Notes: generated by a model not told the origin, from the letters alone. Shown: positions 1-13,185, counted from the first letter of the stretch. The stretch: DNA of 64,000 nucleotides from Tomocerus qinae (GCA_020055645.1 CM034546.1:47678001-47742000), one strand, 5' to 3'. Numbers and translations: made by a program.

Positions 1-78
1 AAAACATAAATGTAATTTAATTAATTCTAAAAAATAATTTTAATTGCTCTAGTGCTCAGAATTATCAGATGGTAGGTT

Positions 79-3000
79 TTAAGGAACTCCATCTCTGCAT
101 ATGCCTACAAAATACTTAAAATGCACACAACTTAGAAAATAGCACAAAAGTGAGTATATAGAATTTTCAATAAATAATTTACTTTCGGAAATTTCATTTT
201 GATCGATCAATTGAGAATCTAGTTGGACATCTTCTGGTAAAATTTGAACAGTTTCCTCACTAGTGTTAGGATTACTTTCATAATCTTCTAAATTAATGGT
301 TGCATTTGGATCAAACTCTGGAAAAGAATGTTGAATAGGTCCACTTAAGTTTGCTAATTCCGGACTCAACTGTCCCGCTTCATTGACTCCGGCTTCTGGT
401 ACATTCTCAAATTGGTTGTCACTTGGATCTACTGATTCTGTTAATGGGCAATCTTGCCAAATCCAATCATCAAGGCTAGCTGGAAAGTAACTTTTTGGCC
501 GTACTGGAAAAAACGATTTATTGACAGTAGTATGCTAAATGAAAGCTAAACAATATTATCAATCAGAACAATAATCATAATTGAGGAGCCGTATAAAAGA
601 ACCTGGTATATCATAATGACCTCAAATAACAAATAAAAAATAAATTATTTACTATAGCCACAATTTTAAAAATATATGCAGGGTGTCTAAAATGAAACAT
701 ACCAGTACTCACATATCAGCGAATAATCACTAGTTGTTTTTCAAAAAACAACTGCTAAATGTTTATCCTCATCAATTGTAACTCCAATAAATACATTGTT
801 CATTTTAAATTGTGCGCTACCAAACAATGAATGCAGCAAATTGTCTATGGCTTTTACGAACGATACCTTTTGCGGATTAGTTTAAATCTAAAAAACTTAT
901 ACTACATATTGATAAAAAATCTTACATTTATTTTCTGAAAAATTTAAAGACAAAAGTGCAATGAGTTCTCTATTGTGTTCCAGCGTCCTGATTAATCGTA
1001 ATTGTCAGAGTAAGCGCAAATTAAATATCGTAAGTTGGAAAAACATTAGGGCAAAAGTACGCAGAAATCATGGCCTTCAGTACGTTGCCACAAACAGTCA
1101 ACTTAAACCTGCCATTGAACCACCGGTAGAAGTAAGTTTAACTTTATAAACCAAAAATTTCACTCCTTTGTAAAAATTAAAATTTTATTATAGAAGTTAT
1201 AGCTAATATTTTTCTTGATTTATTTCAGAATAGGCTGTGCAATCTAACTTGCAGGAAACCTGGATGTGGGCAACTGGTTGACAGATTTTTCACCATTTTT
1301 AACGAGTTCTGGTCTTATGGCTCCTATGATATTCAAACGTCTATTTTAACCCGGTTAGTCAAGAAAGTTATGGTATCTCAAAGAAAGGTTGACGCAAGTC
1401 AAAGCAGAAGATGTTCATCGTACAAGTACTATTTACCCACTGAGGAAGGCATCGAGTTACAAGTTTGCCAACGTACATTTTTACGAGTGTTTGCGATTAA
1501 CAGAAGCCGTTTAGAACTGCTACAATCAAAAATATCGTCGGGGGGTTGATGTTTTTTGACGACCGTGGTAGGCACGATAACAGGCCCTTAAGATTATCAG
1601 CAAACATTAAAGACTCAATGGCGTCTCATATTGATATGTTTCCAACTTATTTAAGTCACTACCAAAGACAGGTAAGCATAATCTTTCGGGTTTATTAAAA
1701 GTAAAATTAAAATGTAATTCCATTTTCCCTTCTTAATACAGCATGGCGATCCCGTAAGAAAATATTTGAGCCGTGATCTGACCCTAGCAAAAATGTTTGA
1801 GCTGTATATGGCTGGCTATGGAGTAGAAGCTGAACCGTGGTTTTGGGCCTACAAGCAAATTATTCGTGAGAAAGGACTGCAGATAGGTAGCCCGAAAACT
1901 GACACGTGCTCAAAATGCGACGAGTTGAAAATTAACATTGATTCGTTGTTACGGCAAGGCAATCAAGAGGAGCTTGAGCAACTGTATCTGGAACGAACAG
2001 AACACCATGCAAATGCTAAGAATGGGTACGACGATTTAAAGAGGGATATGGAACAGGGAATGCGCGATGAGTTTTATGTGTCAATATCTGTTGACATGCA
2101 AGGGGTGAAAAAATATTCCGATAATATTAATGTTCCTATTTTTTTAACAAAAAATTAATCCTACCTTTTTATATAGGTTCTTTTTAGCCCGGTTTTAACT
2201 AATCCGGAATACTACTACATGAGAAAGTTGGGTACTCACAATCTGGCTATCGTCAACGCATTCGGATTTTCGACAATGTGCGTGTGGCATTCAACGGAAG
2301 GGAAAAAAGGCAGTTCGGAAGTTTCAAGCTGTTTATTGAAATATATACTAGAAACCTTTCAACCTCTACTACCGGAAGAAAAAAGGGCACTGGTGATTTG
2401 GAGTGACCGTTCAACCGGTCAAAACAATAATCAATATGTCCCTATTCTATTCAAATATTTGATTGAAGAAAATTACTTCACTACGGTAAAACTAAATTTG
2501 GTATTTGATATTTAGTTTTCCAAATAACTTGTTGTCAATCAAGTATTCATTTTTAATATTTTAAATGTAAAGGTGATACAGAAATTTCTGACAACCGGAC
2601 ACACTTTCTTGCCCGCAGATAGAGCATTTGCTTTAATTGAGAAAACCCGAAAAAGTCTTTGATATTTGCCCCAGACGATTACATAGAAATTATTATAAGT
2701 GCAAATAAAGAAAAACCTAACCGCATACAGAGAATGGCAAGAGAAGACTTCAAAAACTTCACTATTCTGACGCCGTATTTCTCAAAGCCCAGAACTTTGA
2801 AAGTAACCGAAGTAAAATTAATTAAACTGGAAAGGGAGGCACCGAATGTGATCTTTTCAAAGTACGAGATAGACTCAGTCGTGTGGCAGACTCATCTGGT
2901 CACTTCTCAGAGACCTATGGCTGGGTTGATATTAAATAATCTCTACCCTAATCCAATTCCTTTATCCGCGGCTTTATTAAAAGACTTAAGAACGCTACTA

Positions 3001-6000
3001 CGGTGGGTTCCTCAAGAGCATCGTCACAATTGGCAGTTTTTGGAAGGGTATCCAGAATTAGGTAATGCTAATGAAGAGGATTAGCACACTGCACAACTGA
3101 TGATTGAGTTTCATATTATAATATTCAGGAAATTAATTTTAGGTTTCGTTTTATGTCGTCATTTTGTATTGCTAAGTACTATTGAGTTTAAGATTTTCAT
3201 AAAAGTAGCTTTTTAGAGAAAATTGTAAAGTTTCAAATGTTTATGTGCCGATATTATACTAAATTCCAAGAATAAAGTGCATTTAATGGGTATGATACTA
3301 AATCAACTACCCTGTGCTTAAATTATTTACATTTTATCCCAGAAAATTTGGTTACCAATACTACGCACTTTAATGTCAAAATTTGAGTTTAGATATACCA
3401 GGTTCTTTTAAATCATGTTCTCAATTAAATTAATATACCACTTTCAGGTGAACGATTTTCTTCAGTGTGTATCTCAGGTACTGTTACTGGCTGAGCTACT
3501 GTAGTAGATTCCAAGGCTGGAAAGTAATCCTCTTGCCATACTGGAAAAGTAAAATGATTTGTTGGTATCAGAAGGCTCTCAAAAACAAATATAAGTATCA
3601 AGGCGTGATTGCAGTGATTAAAAGTCTGCAATCGACGGAAATTAATTTCAAAATTTTGTAACAGTGATCGAATGTAATCGAATTTCATAAAATAGTTACA
3701 ACTGTTCTGAAATTATTTGTTTCTAAAAAGTTAGTAATTACACATTACACATACTGTAATATTTTACCCGTTGCAGGCAACAATAACTTCAAAAATAAAG
3801 GTGTCATGATGATGACATTGACATAAAAAATAAGTTTTCAAACTACTAAAGACTAATGAAATGCTTGAAATTATTCAGTTTTGGAATACGATTAAAATAT
3901 TGAAATGTGAAATGAAATATTGACAAACGGCCGGAATCGTTTCTATTTTAAATGTCTGCCATTTTCTGAAATTAGCCTGAAACGGTTACAGACGCTCTGC
4001 AATATTTCAAGCGTTTATTATTACACCTGAAACGGTTACAGACGCTCTGCAATATTTCAAGCGTTTATTATTACACCTGAAACGGTTACAGACGCTCTGC
4101 AATATTTCAAGCGTTTATTATTACACCTGAAATGTTTGCAGACCTATAATTGTAATTTGCAACTATGCAGGACATTTCAGTCCGAGACATTTCCAGTGTC
4201 ATCACCACTTTAGATTCATATATGTTAATCACGTACCACTTTCAGGCGAACGAATTTCTTCAGTGTGTATCTCAGGTACTGATGCTGGCTGAGCTACTGT
4301 AGCACATTCCATGGCTGGAAAGTAATTCTCTTGCCACACTGGAAAAGTAAAATGATTTGGCATCAGAAGGCTTATTGAAAGCCACAGTTAATAATAATCA
4401 ATCAAAGACATAATATTTGAACAAAAATAGGTATCAAGGCTTGATTACACTTGAATGATTGTAATTTTCAAGGGCATTTCAGTCTCAAACATTTCTAATG
4501 TAATCACCACTTTCGTATTATTTTAATCGTTAATAGTAATTGTACCACTTTCAGGAGAACGTATTTCTTCAATGTGTATCTCAGGTTGCAGGTCTTTCTG
4601 TATTTCCGGATGCTCTACTGTGGCGGATGTCTTTTCAGTTTGAGGAACTACAACTGTCAATTTAGGCTCTTCTTCTACAGTCTCCTCCTCATCTTCGCTT
4701 GATAGGAGAACAACAGTAGCGATTTCTTCACGTTTCTGACACTTGTCAATTTGTGCTATAATGGCAACCTCTTCATCATCGTCATCGGCGATTTCTACTT
4801 CTACTTTCTTTTTCAGATGAAATTTTGCAGGAAGAGCTGAATTGGATAATAATAATAATGCATAAACTAAGAATCATAAAATATTGTCTTAAAGGGCAAT
4901 TTATATTTAATTAATGGGGAAATCAGCATAGTGCACTAACGCATTGTTTGAATCCCCCTGGCAGACCAGAAATCGTGTTTGTCAATTTTAGAGACGCACT
5001 CGTCAAGAAGACATGAATCCCAGACCAATCTCATCCAGTATAGCTTTCGTTTATTTCCCTTCTAAATATTGCGTACAAGATTACATGCTGAGCGATACAA
5101 CTATTGTATTCACTTATAAAAGAGACGAAACCCATCAATGTTTTGAAAAATTAAATAATTGAATCAATTTACATTTCGGAAGCACATCACCAGTTTCCTA
5201 AATCTTTCGACAAAGGCATTGGCAGAGAAAGCTTTACTGTATGGCCTGGACATCTTTGGCTTATAAACTTGTAGCGACTGAAGAGCTTCAGTAGTCAAAA
5301 TTATATGAATCAATACCAGAACGACTAGACGGGACTTAATTGAAAAATGTGGTTGTCCAATCATATTATGCAACCCTTCCTATACAAATATTAAATGGAA
5401 ATAATATTATCTTTAATTGTAATTAAGACCATATTATTATTATTATTATTTATGTTGATTGTATATTCTAGCTCCTAAAAATATTGTTTCTAATAATCAA
5501 TTGTAATATGAATAATTAGTAAATACCAGTAAGTTCAGGAGAATTTTAGTTACTTCCAAAACACCGTAGTGTCCAAATACATTTTCAACAAAAAAAGCTT
5601 CATTTGCTGCATCAATGAATTTTGGAAGGTCATCAGTAACTAATAAACTGGACACAGTATCCATCAGGTGTTTGCAGTTGAATTCTAAGTTTTTGTTGTA
5701 TAGATATACTGCATCTTTTCTTGATGGTTTGGGAACTGAATATTTTTCAGCAAATCCAAGTCTTATTTCCTCCTTTAAAGGAAATGTTATTTCCCAATTG
5801 AATTTCAGTACATTATCTAAAAGGTAAGCAACATTACTTCAATTCAATGATAGATAATTTTTAAATCAAGATTTTTTACCATAAAGAATCACTAAATAAC
5901 GGAAATTAAATAAAACCAAAGTACAAAGTACCTACCAATAGTTCCAGACAAGGTTCCCAACAGATCTAAGTCAGTTTCTAATTTATCTTCACCTTCTAAT

Positions 6001-6840
6001 AACTTTAGGATGATGGAAACTAAATTTTTAAAAAGTCAGCTGTCAGCATAAAATATTTAATATAAAATATCTAACATTGTACATGTAAAATAGGATAGAA
6101 AATTAACCTATAAGCTCACGTAAAATCCTAAGTTTCATGCGAACAATGGGTCAAAAAGGATCGCAAAATCAAAGAAGTAGTTCTAACAAACAGGACCAGG
6201 GTACCCACAAGGAGATTGTTGATTTTAATTTCTAATTTGACTTGTTTATTAGTAATTTTGCTTTATATTGATGAAAACTAACCAGGAGTGGGAGCATCCT
6301 TTTGGTTAGCAGTAGAACGATCCCATCGACATTTCCTAGGATCAGGAGCATGTCCAGAACTGATTTGCGCAGCTGGTTCACGTAAGTTTGCTACACCTGG
6401 ATTCAATATTTGTACTTCATTGGGATTGGGCGGTGGTGTGTTCCCAAATATATTTTCTCTTGTAACAGTTGGAAATACTGGCGGTGTAGATATGGTATTG
6501 TTGAATTGGTTGTGGTCTTGCGATGGCCAGATCCAATTTTGTTGCCAAGCTGAAAATAGAATAGGAAGATAACTTTAATATTGACAACATCGCAATAACT
6601 CTTCTATGTCTTAAGAAGCAGTATGAAGCTTAATTAAATTAATAAGTGAACTAGTTAAATTTACTTACGCGTAGAATTAAATTGACCACCAACATTATTA
6701 GGAAAGTAATGATAATGAAAATTTGCTTGGGCCGGTCGAATCGGACGGAATGGAGGTGGTTGACGTTGACTGTGTCGACGATTATAGTTTCGTAGCCGCG
6801 GAGGATACATATTATTTGGGTTACAATTTCTTCTGTCCAT
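79..6840 (-). CDS. Unrecognised multi-exon gene with tandemly duplicated exons
   Basis: No family is recognised. Exons on the minus strand: 6840-6669, 6549-6283, 6019-5936, 5816-5527, 5379-5173, 4836-4546, 4338-4237, 3540-3439 and 503-79, all GT-AG. Phases agree across exons 1-5 and 6-9. Exon 5 ends in phase 0 while exon 6 needs one incoming base, so a small exon between 5172 and 4837 is missing or exon 6 begins at a weaker acceptor. ATG 6840 is chosen because the frame upstream meets a stop before any ATG. The N-terminus is rich in Arg, Pro and Asn. Exons 3-5 give about 190 residues that look helical and globular. Exon 6 is very acidic (Asp/Glu runs), with PEIHIEEIRSPES at its end. Exons 7 and 8 repeat that tail behind a Trp/Tyr-Phe-Pro segment. 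Exon 9 starts with a similar YFPA segment and ends at the TAA at 79-81. Real coding is likely; function is unknown. Confidence 0.6.
594..3410 (+). mobile_element. TIR DNA transposon inside an intron of the 79-6840 gene
   Basis: A perfect 19-bp terminal inverted repeat, TAAAAGAACCTGGTATATC, lies at 594-612 and inverted at 3392-3410. The 2.8 kb between holds a plus-strand, intron-bearing transposase-like reading frame. The whole unit sits inside the minus-strand intron 504-3438 of the host gene. No clear target-site duplication is visible beside the TIRs, so the exact ends could be a few bases off. The superfamily is not assigned. Confidence 0.75.
961..3084 (+). pseudogene. Transposase-like protein of a DDE/RNase H-type family, two frameshifts
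   Basis: Exons 961-1131, 1229-1671, 1742-2104, 2177-2485 and 2573-3084 have consensus splice sites. Visible motifs: a Cys-rich N-terminal module with FFTIFNEFW, then YYLPTEEG and a CxxTF-like segment, HIDMFPTYLSHYQR, PKTDTCSKCDELK, a DMQG segment, and VIWSDRSTGQNNN followed by TGHTFLPADRAF. This layout matches a large group of arthropod and cnidarian transposon-derived proteins with an RNase H-like domain (I think the group Pfam calls DUF7869, from memory). Two exons each lack one base: one at the G-run near 1541-1548, one near 2655-2661. Read across them, the frame continues with family-like sequence, so the gene is broken but young. Start and end are estimates. Confidence 0.65.
3439..4338 (-). 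repeat. Tandem duplication of a 102-bp symmetric exon
   Basis: Exons 4338-4237 and 3540-3439 are each exactly 102 bp. Both start after TTTTCCAG, end in a phase-1 GT donor and encode nearly the same 34 residues (WQEN/DYFPA, then PEIHTEE, then RSPES). The two exons are about 800 bp apart. The preceding exon ends in the same PEIHIEEIRSPES tail, so the module probably arose by duplication from it. Because both junctions are phase 1, either copy can be added or skipped without changing frame. Confidence 0.8.
3977..4136. repeat. 50-bp tandem repeat, three copies
   Basis: The segment beginning aacggttacagacgctctgc recurs at 3981, 4031 and 4081, an exact 50-bp period, and then decays into a partial fourth unit near 4130. 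It lies in the intron between the two duplicated 102-bp exons. The copies are almost identical, so the array is recent. Confidence 0.9.
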
Positions 6841-7340
6841 TTTTATGAAAATTCCCGGAACGGAAACTGTGATGTCAATAGAGTTTCCCACAGTTGGTGA
6901 CCGGTCACTAAATTAACATGAATAGGTATTGAAATGACTACAGTACCTGCAATGCAAGACAGTCCCATCCATCTACAATCTATGATCTAGAATAACCTTT
7001 GGAGACGAAAAACAAAACTCAATCACAATCAGTACATATCCTTACCAAGAGGAGGTCACACATTCACAAACACAGGAACAATAAAATTTTGACTTGCCGT
7101 GATTAGATTCTTTAACGTTTGCAAATTTATTTATTTTCTTCTCAATGTTTACATTTTGACCTCATTTATCACACCTCTCTAGTTTTCGTCGCCACTTCAC
7201 AACCTAAACTCGCGCGGTAACCAAGGATCAATACATTGCAACTTGCACTATCCCATTGTGTGCAGTGAACACTACAATAGCAGTCTCAATTTTTAATCAG
7301 TTCGTATTATGTGCAGTTAATTATAATGCTGTTGGCCTCA
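6841..7340. other. Upstream region of the 79-6840 gene
   Basis: This stretch lies 5' of the ATG at 6840 and must include the promoter and 5' UTR of the minus-strand gene. I see no clear TATA box and no supported reading frame. Confidence 0.3.
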
Positions 7341-7475
7341 CCTACTGTCTACTACTACCTACACACTAGCCTACTGCCTACTTATTACTGTTACTACTAC
7401 TAGTTACTACTATGTATGACTACACTACTACCACCACACTCTGGACTATGTACTACTACGACTGCTGCGACACTC
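7340..7475. repeat. Degenerate CTA/TAC-rich simple repeat
   Basis: The sequence is dominated by imperfect ctactac/ttactac triplets with interruptions. It has the character of a decayed trinucleotide microsatellite. Confidence 0.7.
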
Positions 7476-7737
7476 TCAATAAATCTACTCTACTAAAGCT
7501 CACCTTTACAGCTTGATGGAATATTCCTATATAGTTTTGCTTCATTGCTTCTATTCTGCCGAAGGTTCTATTTCAAGCAGATACATTGATAAAATGAAAA
7601 TTTGAAATTCAATTTAACATTATCATTCGCGACCCGAAGCGTGACATAACTGGGTTAAGAGTATTCAAATTGGTGATTGCAGATAATCAAATTCGAGTTA
7701 ACTTTAATATTCGGGCACTATGTATAGCAGCGCGATG

Positions 7738-9090
7738 GCAGCGCAAATGCCAAATTCGTCAGATTTAATGCATTCTGAGGTATTTCAATGCTCTAATTTC
7801 AGGTAAAATACTAAAATTAAAGAAAAAACTACTGGTTGAGCGCCACAATAACAAAGCAAATGTCAAAATCATCATAATTTTCCAAGCGTTAGTGTAATTT
7901 TTTGCTGTAAGGCAAAATGCTAAAATTATAAAACCTGTTCGCGCGCTGCAAATACAGCGCAAATGTCAAAATCGTCAGATTTGAATGGGTCTGAGGCTTG
8001 AGGTGTTTCAATGTCTCAGACACAATGCTAAAAGTTAAAAGACAATTACTGTTTGTGCGTAGCACCGCTTCAAAGCTATAGCGCACATGCCAAATTAGTA
8101 AGATTTGAAGTGTTGGGGGGTGGGAGTATTTCAATGCTCTACTTTCTAAGAAATTACTGTTTGGGCGCCGATCGTCGCTGCAAAGACGTTAAATTAATTA
8201 GATTTATGAAGGGTTTCTGAGGTATTTCAACATTCAATGCTCAGAATGGTCTTATTTCAGGCAAAGCAAAGATACTCAAATTATAGATAGCATTGTATTA
8301 CTTTTCGCCCGTAGCGCAACAGCAAAGATAGCGCAAAATGTGTAATATGATAGTCGCGATGTCAAAATAGTCATATTTAAAGCTTTTTATAATATTTCAG
8401 TGAGCTCGGACAATATCATTTTTTTAAAAGCACTTTTCGCGCGCCCGTCGCAACAAAGACAGCGAAAATGTCAAATTCGTCAGATTTGAAAGATTCTTTG
8501 GTGTTTCAATGCTCTAATTTCAGACAAAATCACCAATCGCGCCCCTCGCCGCCGCAAAGACAGCTCAATAATGTCAAAATCGCCATATTTGAAGCTTTCT
8601 AGGGTCATTCAGTGTGCTCATACATAATATCAATATTAAAAAAAACACTTCCCGCGCGCCGCGCACGGCAAAGACAGTGTAAATGTCAAATTCATCTAAT
8701 TTGAGAGATTTTCGGGTATGTAAATGCTCTAATTTCACATAAAATACTAAAATTAAAGATAATTACCGTTCTTGCGCCTCACTGCAGACTGCACCAAAGA
8801 CTGCACAAAAATGCTCAAAGACAGCACAATGTGTCACCATCGTCATATTTGAATCGCTCTACGGTCATTCGGTGCGGTCAGACAAAATAGGAAAACCTTT
8901 TTTAAATTACTCTTCCCGCGCCGCGCACAGTGAAGCGCAAATGTTAAATTAGTCAGATTTGAGAGATTCTCGGGTGCTTCAATGCTTTTGTCAGACAAAA
9001 TACTAAAAGTAATCAAAAATTTACCGTTTGCGCCTGTACCGCCGAAAAGGCAGCGCAAAGTCAAAATACCAGATTTTAGTGTATTTCAAT
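7738..9090. repeat. Diverged satellite-like array of two alternating unit types
   Basis: A segment like gcgcaaatgtcaaattcgtc followed by agatttg recurs about every 100-130 bp (near 7741, 7855, 7955, 8083, 8330, 8462, 8560, 8672, 8820, 8935 and 9050). One type continues into tcaatgctctaatttcag and a following acaaaatac. The other carries gtcatatttgaa and a ggtcattc segment. Several type A and type B units alternate, which suggests a roughly 220-bp dimer. Short reading frames across it are by-products of the repeat. Confidence 0.75.
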
Positions 9091-11340
9091 GCAAGGCCCT
9101 CTCGTACATGCCCGTGAGTAGGTTGAAGTAGCGCAGAAGTTGCACAAATACTCAAATACCTATCATGCCTTGTTAATGTTTCAATTAGACTTGGTTAGGA
9201 CTATAGATAGCGGGTGCTGATGCAAATTGTGCATTTCATGGCGCGATTTTTGAAATGTCATACTTTAACACAGGAGTATGCAAAAGTTACCCCGCTATTA
9301 GCCACCCTTAAACAATGTTCTCGCAAATCGTCACAGAAAATTATTCATTTCATTTGCGCAGTTGTTTTGTTGTTATAATAACTTAGCTACCGTAGCACCG
9401 CAAGTTTAGCTAAGCTAATTTCGAATGATACTGAACCAAAGTGGAGTTCTTTGTTTTGTAATTGCATGCGTTTTAGAAGAGATTTGTTAGGTGGTACTGT
9501 GGTAGGGAGGATTTGCCGCTGGAAGTAGATATACATTAACATGGGTAGGATTATTTAGTTTAGTTTAGGTTATTAGGTTTAGGTTAGCTTAACCACGTTA
9601 AGGGATTACGATGGATTAACCCTCGTCCTTGTTAGAGTACCTACGATACGAACAAACAATACTCCTTTCTAATGATGAATATTAGGTAATAGTCTATATT
9701 CTCCGATAGTATTATACTTTCGTTGTATTACATAAAATTGCAGTTTTAGATCTACCTTTAATACCATTTAGGATTAGGATTCAGTGACGTCAGATCCTGT
9801 GCGTCATTGGGTATTTATAAATGACCATCGTCTATATAGTAAGTCATTGGTTTATATTTAAGGGTGACTTCACACTTCTGCGATAAGAAAAAGACTATCA
9901 GAGTCAACTAAAACTTACAGCTTTGAGACATTTATATTCTGAAAATTGAAATTTCTGTCCAGGACAGAAATGGTTTAAGTGCGCGAAATTATTTCTGAAA
10001 ATAAAAACAAAATTAAGTGGAAATTCACATTGACTTGTGAAATATGGTGCTTTTTCCCTATTTCTAATTTTAAATTGGAAAAGGGGACCTTCAAATCCCC
10101 TAGTGTCTTCTAAGGGCTTTTGAATGAGATGCTTAATTTGCACACCTGTACTCTTATCCAAAATGTCTTCAACCTCATCGCAGGGGGATTTCCTACCCTA
10201 CTCAATACTCAAATACATTTTTGAGCATGTTCCTATCTATGTTATAAAGTGGGAAGTAGTCCTTAATCGGTTTCAGTTGTAACTTACAATTCTGTTCTCC
10301 CAGCAGGAAGTCGCAAGTAATTCATTTATCCGTACTTCCACCGAACCGAATAGGGTACTTCTTAGAGTCTATATAAGCACGGATTATTGACAACTTTTAC
10401 TACTACACAAAATTTCTACTGTTAAAGCCTTCTACACTGTATAAAAATGCATTACCTTTTCCATGGGTACGATGTGATTAATCTTGACTTTCTTATTTTG
10501 TAGTGGTTATAAAAGATGCATGGTAAAACTCCAACATATCAATGAGAACTACTTAATTGTAATTACATGCCCAATCACAACAAACCATGCTTTTCATTTG
10601 GATCCCATCATTTCTGTAAATTGAAATAGGAGATCTAACCGACACATTAAATACTCTAATATTATTAGCTAAGCGAAGCGACTCTCTGAAAAATCTAACA
10701 TACGGATCATATAATAAATAAATACAATGTGTCAAATCTAATTGTCGTCGTGGACGAATGCCAAAATTCAACTGGACTCGGCATCCTGTATATAAAATTA
10801 TTATGTATTCAATCAAAATAAAGGTTTTAAATAAGCAGCATGTGTATTTAGGATTAAAGGTTAGGACAGATGTCAAAAACGACTATGATTAAGTGTGTGT
10901 GCATCGCATATAATGAGAAGAAATTAGTCTATTTTTCAAATATCTATTCCCTTATGACTCATGACTATGACTTATGATGAACCAAACTTACATTATGCAA
11001 TTTAGTGGTTCAAGAACAAAAAAAAATTCCATAAGCTTACTTATTGTTCCTCATCAAATTAATATGCATCAACAGATCTAATTCTCTAATCTAATGTTAG
11101 TTAGGATTTCGGATTCCTTAGTAATAAGGTAGCTGTAGGTAACTTTTATATAACGCGACTACGTGATATAAAAGCATGCAATACAATTAACAATTCACAT
11201 AGACCATGTTAATAAATTTCATTGTTTTCTTTCTTTATTTGTTGTTATTTTTATGAAACTTTCGTTCCCTACTTCATGGAGAGGACACACGTTATGGGCT
11301 TCTGTGCTACATTTCATTACAACAGAATGATTTTAGCATT
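9091..11340. other. Intergenic, no supported gene
   Basis: Small open frames occur on the minus strand (9904-10161, 10553-10876) but show no motif, no splice context and no repeat of a known family. A short GGTTTA/TTAGG-like stretch lies near 9550-9600. I see nothing else structured. Confidence 0.5.
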
Positions 11341-11389
11341 TAAGGCTCAGAACACACGAGAGGAAACTACATAGAATTACACATGCAAA

Positions 11390-11712
11390 CTTCGACTGAG
11401 CGACCCGATCCGAACAGAGTCGCTGTCATTCAAACATTTCAGCCATCCGATCCGAGTCGCTGTAATTCAAAAATTTAAGCGATTCAATCCAGAGCTAATA
11501 CAAAATGTAATCGATCCGAATCGATTCTCCAAAACAATTTTAGCGAACCAAACCGATCCGATCCGGGACCATCAAAAAATTTTTACCGATTCGAACCGAG
11601 TCACTGTCATTAACAAACTTAAGCGAACGGAACCGAGCCAGATAAATTCTAGCGATCGGATCGAGTTCGGATTAATTCGCAAAAACATCGAACCTTTCCG
11701 GATCACCGATCA
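11390..11712. repeat. Degenerate minisatellite of GATCCGA-type units
   Basis: About eight diverged units of roughly 30-43 bp each contain a gatccgaaccgag-like core, then gtcattc and aatttaagc. The region is noticeably richer in CG dinucleotides than its surroundings. Confidence 0.6.
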
Positions 11713-13185
11713 TGGAGTTGCATGTGTGCATAGAATACGGATGAAAATATCATCTACACGATCTTTGACGTAAAACAAAAGACTACATCTTCCCACGTAG
11801 GATGTGTTAAATAACACTTTGGGTACCTCTCCCCCTCCAATGATATTACCCTTTTCAGCGATTTTGTTTAGCTCATTTTTAATCATTAATTCTAAGTTGG
11901 GTTTTTGAGATCTAAATGAGACATGAAATTGAAATAATAACAAAATGTGATATTTTGGCCCTGTAACCTTGAGTTTTATATTTTTGTCAATAATTTAGTT
12001 ACCTTTTGTTTGCTTTCCATAAGAAATTAACAGACAGGATAAAAATTATTATACGTTTTTAAGAGTAGTGAAAATTTAAATACGTGTGTTTATACTACAC
12101 ATACTAATAACATATCATACTGTGGAATTTGTGTTCCACAATTGTATAAGGGCATAAAATTATCTGCAAACAGAAAAATAAATCTATGGTTAAGACCAAT
12201 TAATACATAGGATTAAAAATAAGCTGAACAGGATCGCTGAAAAGGGTAATACACGCAATATAGGCAATATCCGTCTCCAAAAATAGTGTGTCCTGTCCTA
12301 CTTGTTTTAATTTAGATGAGTCTTTCTTATTATTTTTGTTCACACATCTTTCAAGACCACTCAGGTATACACATCCAAAAGTTTACCTCAATGTCCCATT
12401 ACAAAACTATATCTACATGTCATATAATAGTAACTTTGTAGTTTCTATCTCCTGTAGACATTTCAACCTACTAATATTATTACTTTTACCTACTACACAG
12501 ATTCAGATAAACTTCTTCGCTTAGATTAATTATAATATCATTATAATATTTTCAATAATTAATCATTACATTTGGACGTGACAGAAATGATTTTTACTAA
12601 TTATTCCCATGCATGAGGATGCATAGATCACAAGAACCTGTTTGCATAAAAAGTGAGGATCTGATACCAAATTTGAAGTATCAGCGTATTTTAAAAGTTG
12701 ATTGTCTTTAGTTTTTTAAGAGACACCCAATTCAAGTGACAAGATTTGACTGTTCCATGAAAGGAGAGTGAAGAAAATACGGAGAGGGGAGTGGAGACTG
12801 GGGTTTCTTTTGGCTTCCAGCTACAGTGTAAAAGTTGTAGGCCGCCAGAAGCCCCATCCTCTACACCGCAGACAGCAGATGTCTACGATTTCTCAGAAAG
12901 CAAAATTTCATTCAAGATTCAAGACAAATCTCATTTCTATCAATATAATATGTGATCCTGGTTCTGTTCAGAGTTGACATTCGATTATAAACTACGATAC
13001 ATTAATTAATTACTATAAAAATGAAATTGATTTACAGGCATTTCCCCACTCTGGGTTTTGGATGGTGTTTGCCAAAGATGCTAGATGTACGTGCTATAAA
13101 ACCAAGACAACAGTCTACTACACGTTCCTTGCCCAGGTATGTACTTAAAACATTTTTACTTATCGATATTAAGAGATATATACTA
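11713..13185. other. Intergenic, no supported gene
   Basis: AT-rich sequence with only short open frames. No splice-connected coding potential or repeat was found. Confidence 0.45.

Noticed and set aside
6288..6572. Plus-strand Gly/Ser-rich frame
   Set aside because: It is the antisense of exon 2 of the minus-strand gene, whose splice phases agree with its neighbours.
9540..9605. TTAGG-like interstitial telomere repeat (also near 34640)
   Set aside because: Only a few imperfect units, too short to separate from chance in AT-rich DNA.
9904..10876. Two minus-strand open frames (9904-10161, 10553-10876)
   Set aside because: No recognisable motif, no splice partners and AT-typical composition.
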